Source: an uncultured Ruminococcus sp. (lineage in GTDB: Bacteria; Bacillota; Clostridia; Oscillospirales; Acutalibacteraceae). Taken from it: a DNA stretch of 13,418 nucleotides. The notes below the pieces were generated by a model. It made no database searches. It saw only the letters and a list, made by a program, of their open reading frames with translations, and was not told the origin of the DNA. The position numbers and the translations under genes were made by a program. Position 1 is the first letter of the stretch. Each line of letters opens with the position of its first letter. Below, in pieces: positions 7,687 to 13,418 of the stretch. Location of the stretch: the NCBI GenBank assembly GCA_902762335.1, contig CACWNZ010000018.1, positions 1,107-14,524 on the forward strand, read 5' to 3'.

Positions 7687-8790
7687 ATGATCAGATGGGA
7701 CCCGTGGTACAGGTGCATCAAAAAGGGCGGCGTCTGCCCGAACTGCTATAAGTGCAGTGAGTTCGGAACAAACAGAAGCGGCGAGGGCAAGCTTGTGCAG
7801 ACCGTAGATTTTGATCTGCCGATGAAACACCTCAGGGGCTTGGGATATAAGATAAACTGTCAGTTCAACCCCGTTGTCGTTTGCGAATACTCGGACTTTT
7901 TTGATGCGGATGCGGATAAATGGAGGGACTATGTCTGGAAGATAATAAAGCACAGAAGGGATCTTGAATTCAAACTGATAACTGCCTGCCCCGAGCGCCT
8001 TAAGGAGCACGTTCTGCAGAGCTGGGGGAGCGGATATTCAAACGTAACGATAGCCTGCCGCTGTGAGGATCAGAGATCGGCGGACGAAAGACTGCCGATC
8101 CTTCTTGAGCTGCCCGCTCTGCATAAGGAGATATATCATCTGCCGATGCTTGAGAAGATAGATATAGAAAAATACCTGACGGGCGGGGAGATAGAGCGCG
8201 TGAGCTGCGGCGGAGAAAAAGGCGACGGCGCGCGGAAATGCGACTATGCCTGGATCCTCGATACAAGGGAGCAGTGCATAAGGAACAACGTGTCGTTTTC
8301 GTTTTTGCAGACGGGCTCACGCTTTGAACGGGACGGCAGGATATATGAGATACCCGCAGACAAGCAGACCTCGCAGGCTAAAAAGGCTGATATAAGCTTT
8401 ACACGGCAGACCGAGCCCGAGGGGAGAGATCCTTACGACAGTATCCTTCTGCACCTTTCAAAATCAAAGTTCCGAGGGTATTTCACCCTGCCGATAGATA
8501 TGAGAAAATACTGCCGCAAAAAGGGACTTGACGTGATAAAGCGGCACGCCTTTGATTTTGTAAGACAAAGACTTGCCCCCTCGTATATCAAGAATGACGG
8601 CAGTCAGACCCCGATGCACGGTCACCCCGTTTTTATCGCACAGCACGCCACGGCGACCTGCTGCCGTGACTGCCTGCAAAAATGGCACTACATACCCAAG
8701 GGCAGAAAAATGACCGAAACCGAGATAATCTACGTTGTTGAGCTGATAATGGAATGGATAAAGCGTGATCTTGAAAAATACAAAAAATAA
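7687..8790 (+). CDS. Phage Gp37/Gp68-like (DUF5131) protein fused to DUF4186
   Basis: A 367-residue protein of unknown function. Residues about 1-245 are a DUF5131 (phage Gp37/Gp68) domain. It opens with IRWDPWYRC and a cysteine cluster C10, C17, C20, C23, reminiscent of radical-SAM-like iron-sulphur binding. It continues with SDFFDADADKWRDYVW, WGSGYSNVTIACRCEDQRSADERLPI and CDYAWILDTREQC. Residues about 252-365 are a DUF4186 domain with RLAPSYIKNDGSQTPM and a His/Cys-rich stretch HPVFIAQHATATCCRDC (H313 to C329) that could bind metal. These families are usually separate proteins as I know them. GGCGGTGAT (7674-7682) fits the anti-Shine-Dalgarno sequence and is correctly spaced for ATG 7687, so I prefer that start; GTG 7678 or ATG 7681 would add three or two residues. 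It stands alone between two operons and looks like an accessory gene. Confidence 0.88.
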   Translation: MIRWDPWYRCIKKGGVCPNCYKCSEFGTNRSGEGKLVQTVDFDLPMKHLRGLGYKINCQFNPVVVCEYSDFFDADADKWRDYVWKIIKHRRDLEFKLITACPERLKEHVLQSWGSGYSNVTIACRCEDQRSADERLPILLELPALHKEIYHLPMLEKIDIEKYLTGGEIERVSCGGEKGDGARKCDYAWILDTREQCIRNNVSFSFLQTGSRFERDGRIYEIPADKQTSQAKKADISFTRQTEPEGRDPYDSILLHLSKSKFRGYFTLPIDMRKYCRKKGLDVIKRHAFDFVRQRLAPSYIKNDGSQTPMHGHPVFIAQHATATCCRDCLQKWHYIPKGRKMTETEIIYVVELIMEWIKRDLEKYKK

Positions 8791-8820
8791 AGATGCCGGA
8801 GCTGTTCCGACATCTTTTTT
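8791..8820. terminator. Bidirectional terminator between the DUF5131 gene and the polyamine operon
   Basis: AGATGCCGGA (8791-8800) pairs with TCCGACATCT (8806-8815) around the loop GCTGT, followed by six T residues. Plus-strand RNA has one C-A mismatch. Minus-strand RNA turns it into a G-U pair, and the stem is then followed by a T-rich tract (complement of the A-rich 8776-8790). It therefore serves both converging units and is slightly better for the minus-strand operon. Confidence 0.85.
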
Positions 8821-8834
8821 GTTGCTTATTATTC

Positions 8835-10034
8835 TTAATCGACAAGCTCGGGTGAGAAGCTTTCCTTCCACGGCAGACCGAATTTATTGAGCGCGTCCAT
8901 AAACGGATCGGGATCGAATTCCTCTATGTTGTGAACGCCGGGCTTGTTCCATTTGCCCGTGAGGAGCATTGCGGCGCCTATCATTGCGGGAACGCCCGTA
9001 GTATAGGAGACAGCCTGCGAGCCGACCTCCTTGTAGCATTCCTGATGATCGCAAACGTTGTAAAGGTAGTAGGTCTTGTCCTTGCCGTCCTTCTTGCCTA
9101 TGAAGATGCAGCCTATGTTGGTCTTGCCCTTCGTCCTCGGACCGAGAGATGCGGGATCGGGAAGGACTGCCTTTAGGAACTGCAGGGGAACTATCTTCTT
9201 GCCCTCAAAGTCTATCGGCTCGATAGATGTCATGCCGACGTTCTCAAGGCACTTGAGATGCGTCAGATAGCTCTGACCGAAGGTCATGAAAAATCTTATG
9301 CGCTTGATGCCCTTGATGTTCAGCGCAAGGGACTCAAGCTCCTCGTGGTGGAGCAGGTACATATCCTTTTCGCCTATTTCGGGGAAGTTATAAACCCTCT
9401 TTATCTCCATAGGCTCGGTCTCGACCCACTTGCCGTCCTCGATGTAGCTGCCCTTTGCAGATACCTCGCGGATATTTATCTCGGGGTTGCAGTTTGTTGC
9501 AAAGGGATAGCCGTGGTCGCCTGCGTTGCAGTCGAGTATATCTATATAATTGATCTCGTCGAATTCGTGCTTCATGGCGTAGGCTGAGAATACGCCCGTT
9601 ACGCCCGGATCAAAGCCGCTGCCTAAAAGCGCGGTTATGCCTGCCTTTTCAAAGCGCTCACGGTAAGCCCACTGCCACTTGTACTCGAACTTTGCCGTAT
9701 CAAGGGGCTCATAGTTGGCGGTATCGACGTAGTTTACCTTTGTTGCAAGACAGGCGTCCATGATAGTGAGATCCTGATAGGGCAGCGCAAGGTTGATGAC
9801 AACGTCAGGCTTGAAGCTGTTGATAAGAGCGATAAGCTCGTCAACGTTGTCGGCGTTTACCTGCGCGGTGGATATTTTTGTTTTGCCGCCGTCAAGCTTT
9901 GCCTTGAGAGCATCGCACTTGGACTTTGTTCTGCTTGCGATGCAGATCTCCTCAAAGACGTCAGAGTTCTGACAGCACTTGTGTATGCAGACGCTCGCTA
10001 CGCCGCCTGCTCCGATTATCAATGCTTTTCCCAT
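8835..10034 (-). CDS. Carboxynorspermidine/carboxyspermidine dehydrogenase (saccharopine dehydrogenase family)
   Basis: NAD(P)H-dependent enzyme expected to condense aspartate semialdehyde with putrescine or diaminopropane and reduce the imine, giving carboxyspermidine or carboxynorspermidine. At 399 residues it is the normal length. A Rossmann nucleotide-binding motif GAGGVA lies at the N-terminus (8-13 in MGKALIIGAGGVAS). Further family features are VINLALPYQDLTIMDACL, YVDTANYEP, GSGFDPGVTGVFSAYA, and a C-terminal half with YTTGVPAMIGAAMLLTGKW. It resembles CANSDH/CASDH rather than lysine-pathway saccharopine dehydrogenases. ATG 10034 is chosen because GGAGG (10044-10048, complement) lies nine bases upstream and the Rossmann strand begins immediately; an in-frame extension to 10082 would overlap speE. 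It is the last gene of the polyamine operon. Its usual partner nspC does not follow, so the second step must be encoded elsewhere or be absent. Confidence 0.92.
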   Translation of the reverse strand: MGKALIIGAGGVASVCIHKCCQNSDVFEEICIASRTKSKCDALKAKLDGGKTKISTAQVNADNVDELIALINSFKPDVVINLALPYQDLTIMDACLATKVNYVDTANYEPLDTAKFEYKWQWAYRERFEKAGITALLGSGFDPGVTGVFSAYAMKHEFDEINYIDILDCNAGDHGYPFATNCNPEINIREVSAKGSYIEDGKWVETEPMEIKRVYNFPEIGEKDMYLLHHEELESLALNIKGIKRIRFFMTFGQSYLTHLKCLENVGMTSIEPIDFEGKKIVPLQFLKAVLPDPASLGPRTKGKTNIGCIFIGKKDGKDKTYYLYNVCDHQECYKEVGSQAVSYTTGVPAMIGAAMLLTGKWNKPGVHNIEEFDPDPFMDALNKFGLPWKESFSPELVD

Positions 10035-10068
10035 TTTGACATTCCTCCGTTTTATATATTTTTCAGGA

Positions 10069-10920
10069 TCATTCGTTCTCAAGAAGCTGCTTTGTAACGT
10101 AGGTAGGCAGGGCGAACGCGCCCTTGTGCAGCCTTGTGTTGTAGTAATTCGTATCTATCGAAAGTCTGTTCCATCTGCCCTCGTCAAGATCGTTGGTGGG
10201 GTGATATTTCTTTGAAGCAAAGCCGAAAAGCCAATGTCCCGACGGATAGGTGGGTATGTGTGCCTGATATACCTTGCAGAAGGGGAAGAACTGCAGTATC
10301 TTTTTATGCGCCTGCTTCATTGCCCTTGAATAACTCGGGTAGAACGGGCTTTCGTGCTGGTTTACAAGGCTGCCGCTGTCTGTCAGCGCCTTGTAGCAGT
10401 TGCCGTAGAATTCCGTTGTAAAAAGACCTTCACCGGGTCCGAAGGGGTCCGTAGAATCAACTATGATAAGGTCATATTCGTTTTCGACCCTTCTTACAAA
10501 GCGCAGACCGTCCTCAATATAGATATGCACTCTCGGGTCGTCAAGCTTTGATGCTACGGTGGGCAGGAATTCCTTGCAGGCATCGACTACCATGCGGTCT
10601 ATCTCTACCATGTCTATCCTTTCAACGGTCTTGTACTTTACAAGTTCTCTCACCGTGCCGCCGTCGCCTGCTCCGATAACGAGTATTTTCTTTATATCGG
10701 GATTTACCGCCATAGGAACGTGGGTTATCATTTCGTGGTAGATGAATTCGTCCTTCTGGGTGAGCATTACTCTGTCGTCAAGCACGAGAACGTCGCCGAA
10801 TTCGGGCGTGCTGAATATCTCTATCCTCTGGAATTCGGACTGCGCGGAGTATTTCTGCCTGTCGCACCTGATAGAAAACCTGACGTTGCCTGTCTGTTCC
10901 TCGGTATACCACATTTCCAT
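10069..10920 (-). CDS. speE: Spermidine synthase (polyamine aminopropyltransferase)
   Basis: Cytosolic enzyme transferring the aminopropyl group of decarboxylated AdoMet to putrescine, giving spermidine and methylthioadenosine. At 283 residues it matches bacterial SpeE. Seen features are an N-terminal beta domain starting MEMWYTEEQT, the FGDVLVLDDRVMLTQKDEFIYHEMI stretch, the nucleotide-binding motif VIGAGDGGTVREL (GAGDGG where most have GGGDGG), MVEID, and the catalytic-site DSTDPFGPG. PSGHWLFGFASKK follows near the C-terminus. ATG 10920 is chosen because GGAGGT (10931-10936, complement) sits 10 bases upstream. The in-frame TTG at 10938 lies inside that site and is unlikely. It follows the speA-like gene by 21 bases, and the dehydrogenase follows it by 34, consistent with one operon. 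Confidence 0.96.
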   Translation of the reverse strand: MEMWYTEEQTGNVRFSIRCDRQKYSAQSEFQRIEIFSTPEFGDVLVLDDRVMLTQKDEFIYHEMITHVPMAVNPDIKKILVIGAGDGGTVRELVKYKTVERIDMVEIDRMVVDACKEFLPTVASKLDDPRVHIYIEDGLRFVRRVENEYDLIIVDSTDPFGPGEGLFTTEFYGNCYKALTDSGSLVNQHESPFYPSYSRAMKQAHKKILQFFPFCKVYQAHIPTYPSGHWLFGFASKKYHPTNDLDEGRWNRLSIDTNYYNTRLHKGAFALPTYVTKQLLENE

Positions 10921-10941
10921 ATAAAAGCATACCTCCAATCG

Positions 10942-12297
10942 TTACTGTATCATTATATTTATCTTCTCTGTATTTATGTCTTCTGCGCCGGTAAGGTTAC
11001 AGCCCTTTGCCTTTGCGTAGGTTATGTATTCGATAGCGTCCTTTGTTATAAGCTCTCCGGGGGCAAGAATAGGTATGCCGGGGGGATAGCACATAACAAA
11101 TTCCGCGCAGATAGTGCCGAGGGTATCCTGAAGGGGTATCTGCCTTTTCTTTGAGTAAAAGGCGTCCTGCGGCGAGCACATTACGACGGGCTCTATGTAT
11201 TCGTGGTCGAGCATTCCCGAGGGATCCTTTGAATAGAGCCGCTTGACCTCGTACAGAGCCGATATGAGCCTTTCGACATTGAGGATCTTATCTCCGACGG
11301 ACACTATCGCAAGGATATTGCCTATATCGCCGAACTCTATCTGAATATCGTATCTGTCTCTGAGAATATCATATACCTCGGCATAAAGACCGCCTAATTT
11401 GTTTATCTCATTCCTGCCGTAGGTCGCAAGTTCGGTTACCCATTCAAATATCTTCCTGCCGTTGAGGGCAAGGTTTTTCCTTGAGATGTCGAGAGATGAC
11501 ATAAGCAGGTAAGAAGCGCTCGTCGTCTGAGTCAGATTGATTATCTGTCTGACGTAGCCCTCGGAGATGCCCTCGCCGAGCAGCAGGGCGGAGCTTTGTG
11601 TCAGTGAGCCGCCCGTCTTATGCATACTTACCGCCGCCATATCCGCACCCACGCTCATTGCCGAAAGCGGCATATAGTCGCCGAAATAGAAATGGGTACC
11701 GTGCGCCTCGTCAACGAGGACCTTCATTCCCGCGTCATGCGCGAGCCTGACTATCTCTCTGAGATTGGAGCATACTCCGTAATAGGTGGGGTTGTTCACT
11801 ATTATAGCCTTGGCATCGGGGTGGAGCTCGATAGCTCTTTTTACGGAGTCTGCCGACATTCCCAGAGGTATGCCGAGTCGCTTGTTTACGCCGGGATTCA
11901 CGTAAACAGGCACTGCGCCGCACACGATAAGGGCGTTGATGCTGCTGCGGTGAACGTTGCGGGGCATGATTATCTTATCGCCGCGCTTGCATACGCTCAT
12001 CACCATTGCCTGAACGGCGCTTGACGTTCCGTTTACCATGAAGAAGGCGTGCTTTGCGCCGAAGGCGTCTGCCATTAGCTCCTCGGCTTCCTTTATAACG
12101 CTCACGGGGTGGCAAAGATTATCGAGCGGCTTCATCGAATTGACGTCTACGCTCATGCACTGCCTGCCGAGAAACTCCGTAAGCTCGGGATTTCCCTTGC
12201 CCTGCTTATGACCGGGTACGTCAAAGGATACTATTCTGTTTTCTCTGTACTGCTTAAGTGCCTCAAATACGGGGGCGCGGCTCTGATCAAGCTTCAT
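10942..12297 (-). CDS. speA: SpeA-like arginine decarboxylase (Orn/Lys/Arg decarboxylase family) with an internal deletion
   Basis: PLP-dependent fold-type I decarboxylase of the Bacillus SpeA type, which makes agmatine from arginine; lysine or ornithine as substrate cannot be excluded. Visible family motifs are FDVPGHKQGKG near the N-terminus, MVNGTSSAVQAMV (PLP phosphate region), NPTYYGV, VDEAHGTHF (PLP aspartate), SMHKTGGSLTQSS with the Schiff-base Lys227, and PPGIPILAPGELIT near the C-terminus. Length is 451 residues, against about 490 for B. subtilis SpeA. At residues 303-310 GLYA runs straight into EVYD, where relatives carry some 30-35 extra residues including a DxTKL strand. The frame stays open across the junction. 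ATG 12297 is preferred because GGAGA (12305-12309, complement) lies seven bases upstream; ATG 12318 overlaps the speD stop and lacks a site. Activity of the shortened enzyme is uncertain. Confidence 0.9.
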   Translation of the reverse strand: MKLDQSRAPVFEALKQYRENRIVSFDVPGHKQGKGNPELTEFLGRQCMSVDVNSMKPLDNLCHPVSVIKEAEELMADAFGAKHAFFMVNGTSSAVQAMVMSVCKRGDKIIMPRNVHRSSINALIVCGAVPVYVNPGVNKRLGIPLGMSADSVKRAIELHPDAKAIIVNNPTYYGVCSNLREIVRLAHDAGMKVLVDEAHGTHFYFGDYMPLSAMSVGADMAAVSMHKTGGSLTQSSALLLGEGISEGYVRQIINLTQTTSASYLLMSSLDISRKNLALNGRKIFEWVTELATYGRNEINKLGGLYAEVYDILRDRYDIQIEFGDIGNILAIVSVGDKILNVERLISALYEVKRLYSKDPSGMLDHEYIEPVVMCSPQDAFYSKKRQIPLQDTLGTICAEFVMCYPPGIPILAPGELITKDAIEYITYAKAKGCNLTGAEDINTEKINIMIQ

Positions 12298-12310
12298 TTT
12301 TCTGTCTCCG

Positions 12311-13132
12311 TTATTCATAGACGTTGGTGCCGCTGAATATCTCTATCATCTCGCGTCTGAGACTGTTGGAGATAGCGAGCCTTTCCTTGGGCGGTATCTC
12401 ATATACGTCAGTCTTGAAGAGATAGTTCTGCAGCTCAAGCTCCTTTATAAGAAGCTGTGTATGGAATATATTTGCCTGATATACGTTTATATCCACGGTG
12501 TCGTATCTTTTGAGATTCTCGTCCTTGATGAAGTCCTGTATAGAGGTTATTTTATGGTCGATAAAGAGCTTCTTGCCGCCGGTGTCCCTTGTAAAGCCCC
12601 TTACCCTGTAATCTATGGTAATAATATCGGAATCAAAGCTGTCGATGAGGAAATCGAGCGTATTAAGAGGGGAGATAGTGCCGCAGGTGGATACGTCAAT
12701 ATCCACGCGGAAGGTAGCTATTGCGTTATCGGGGTGATACTCGGGATAGGTATGCACTGTAACGTGGCTTTTGTCGAGATGACCGACGATGGTATTGTCG
12801 CCCGCATAGCCTGCGGCATATTTTCCGCAGTTGCAGCTTTCGTCTATCTTCTCGGGCAGACCCGTTTCGGAGATGAGCAGGGTAACGCTGGCGCCCTGGG
12901 GGTCGTAGTCCTGCTTTGAGATATTGAGGACGGTTGCCCCGATCATTTCCGTTACCTGACAAAGTATCTTTGTAAGTCGCTCGGAATTATACTGCTCGTC
13001 AATATAGGCGATATAATCCTTCTGCTCACGCTCGGTCTTGGCGTAGCAGACGTCATATATATTGAAGCTGAGAGTCTTTGTCAGATTATTGAATCCGTAC
13101 AGCTTTAATCTTTTTTCCAATTTAATTCTCAC
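12311..13132 (-). CDS. speD: S-adenosylmethionine decarboxylase proenzyme, E. coli-type (class 1A)
   Basis: Pyruvoyl-dependent enzyme that decarboxylates AdoMet, supplying the aminopropyl donor for SpeE. It is 273 residues, the long E. coli-type form rather than the ~125-residue Bacillus form. LYGFNNLTKTLSFNIYD opens the protein. LDKSHVTVHTYPE holds the self-cleavage site between Lys121 and Ser122, whose serine becomes the pyruvoyl group. STCGTISPL, TIDYRVRGFTRD, FIDHKITSIQ and VNVYQANIFHT follow as in the E. coli enzyme. The start is unclear: GTG 13132 has AAAAGG (13135-13140, complement) only two bases away, which is too close. TTG 13120 would give an E. coli-like N-terminus but sits 14 bases from that site, and ATT 13126 sits at 8. 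The gene lies 24 bases after murC and 13 bases before the preferred speA start. Confidence 0.95.
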   Translation of the reverse strand: MRIKLEKRLKLYGFNNLTKTLSFNIYDVCYAKTEREQKDYIAYIDEQYNSERLTKILCQVTEMIGATVLNISKQDYDPQGASVTLLISETGLPEKIDESCNCGKYAAGYAGDNTIVGHLDKSHVTVHTYPEYHPDNAIATFRVDIDVSTCGTISPLNTLDFLIDSFDSDIITIDYRVRGFTRDTGGKKLFIDHKITSIQDFIKDENLKRYDTVDINVYQANIFHTQLLIKELELQNYLFKTDVYEIPPKERLAISNSLRREMIEIFSGTNVYE

Positions 13133-13156
13133 AACCTTTTAATAAATTCTTCGGCA

Positions 13157-13418
13157 TTACTGCTTTCCGCTGAGCCTTTCCATTATCATGCCGGCGCACA
13201 TATAGACGTTGCCGCCGCCGATGGTGATTATAAGATCGCCGGGCTTTGCGTTTTTGGTAACGTAGTCGGCTATTTCCTCAAAGGTCTTGAACCATACGCA
13301 GCCGTCTATCTTTGCGGCAAGGTCCTTTGAATATATATTATAGGTGTTCGTCTCTCTCACGGGGAGTATCTCCGAGAGGATCGCATGGTCGGGGATAGAG
13401 AGCACCTCGGCGAATTCG
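13157..13418 (-). CDS. murC: UDP-N-acetylmuramate--L-alanine ligase (MurC), C-terminal fragment
   Basis: Only the last 87 codons or so are in the window; the gene runs off the right edge. The visible part is the C-terminal Mur ligase domain: EFAEVLSIPDHAILSEILPVRE, then YSKDLAAKI, TFEEIADYV, KPGDLIITIGGGNVY and a short helical tail ending SGKQ. This resembles the MurC ending (typically AREKN, then GAGDVY) more than MurD, MurE or MurF. MurC joins L-alanine to UDP-MurNAc in peptidoglycan synthesis, in the cytosol. It lies 24 bases upstream of speD on the same strand with no terminator between, so read-through into the polyamine genes is likely. The ATP-binding centre is outside the window, so intactness cannot be judged. 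Confidence 0.85.
   Translation of the reverse strand, partial: EFAEVLSIPDHAILSEILPVRETNTYNIYSKDLAAKIDGCVWFKTFEEIADYVTKNAKPGDLIITIGGGNVYMCAGMIMERLSGKQ

Noticed and set aside
10034..10082. Longer N-terminus for the dehydrogenase, starting at 10082
   Set aside because: It would add 16 residues overlapping the end of speE, while ATG 10034 has a well-spaced GGAGG and begins directly with the Rossmann strand.
12461..12919. Plus-strand open frame opposite speD
   Set aside because: SpeD on the minus strand is certain, down to the self-cleavage site. The plus frame is an antisense shadow.
13133..13156. Riboswitch or AdoMet-sensing leader before speD
   Set aside because: Only 24 bases are available and no paired elements are visible, too little for any known SAM riboswitch.
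1..13418. CRISPR array, tRNA/rRNA gene, insertion sequence or attachment site
   Set aside because: No regularly spaced repeats, no cloverleaf or rRNA-like stretch, no transposase or integrase motifs and no terminal repeats were seen on either strand.

Overview
The window looks like chromosome from a spore-forming, low-to-mid GC clostridial Firmicute, most likely a Ruminococcus-like member of the Oscillospiraceae. The support is the lon-engB (ysxC) gene pair, a gerA-type germination operon, Shine-Dalgarno sites close to the AGGAGGTGATC consensus, several TTG/GTG starts, and the style of the polyamine and MurC proteins. This assignment is inferred from gene content and protein style; no database search was possible. 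There is no rRNA, tRNA, CRISPR array or recognisable insertion sequence, and coding density is high: the longest gene-free stretch is the 181 bases upstream of lon.

Layout, left to right. (1) 1-3195, plus strand: a sigma-A-type promoter drives lon (ATP-dependent protease) and engB (ribosome-assembly GTPase), closed by a strong intrinsic terminator. (2) 3194-4250, minus strand: a two-gene operon of a DUF421 (YetF-like) membrane protein and a small membrane-anchored DUF4363 protein, convergent with engB. (3) 4390-7618, plus strand: a germinant-receptor operon of GerAA followed by one polypeptide that joins a GerAB-type permease to a GerAC-type lipoprotein half. The 139-base gap between regions 2 and 3 holds back-to-back promoter candidates resembling the forespore sigma-G/sigma-F class, tying the DUF421/DUF4363 pair to the spore. 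(4) 7687-8790, plus strand: a solitary gene with its own sigma-A-like promoter, encoding a fusion of the phage Gp37/Gp68 (DUF5131) family with DUF4186, followed by a two-way terminator. (5) 13418-8835, minus strand: the C-terminal end of murC, then speD, a speA-like arginine decarboxylase, speE and a carboxy(nor)spermidine dehydrogenase, spaced like one operon.

How the genes work together. Lon and EngB serve protein quality control and 50S ribosome assembly. The gerA operon and the DUF421 pair probably act at the spore inner membrane. The minus-strand cluster makes polyamines: SpeA makes agmatine, SpeD supplies decarboxylated AdoMet, SpeE moves its aminopropyl group onto putrescine, and the dehydrogenase represents the alternative carboxyspermidine route. 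The enzymes turning agmatine into putrescine and the carboxy(nor)spermidine decarboxylase (NspC) are not in the window.

Most unusual points: the GerAB-GerAC fusion with an internal lipobox and no GerAC C-terminal domain; an apparent in-frame loss of about 30-35 residues from the SpeA-like enzyme; the DUF5131-DUF4186 fusion; and the paired forespore-type promoter candidates. I saw no wholly new multi-gene defence or mobile system.
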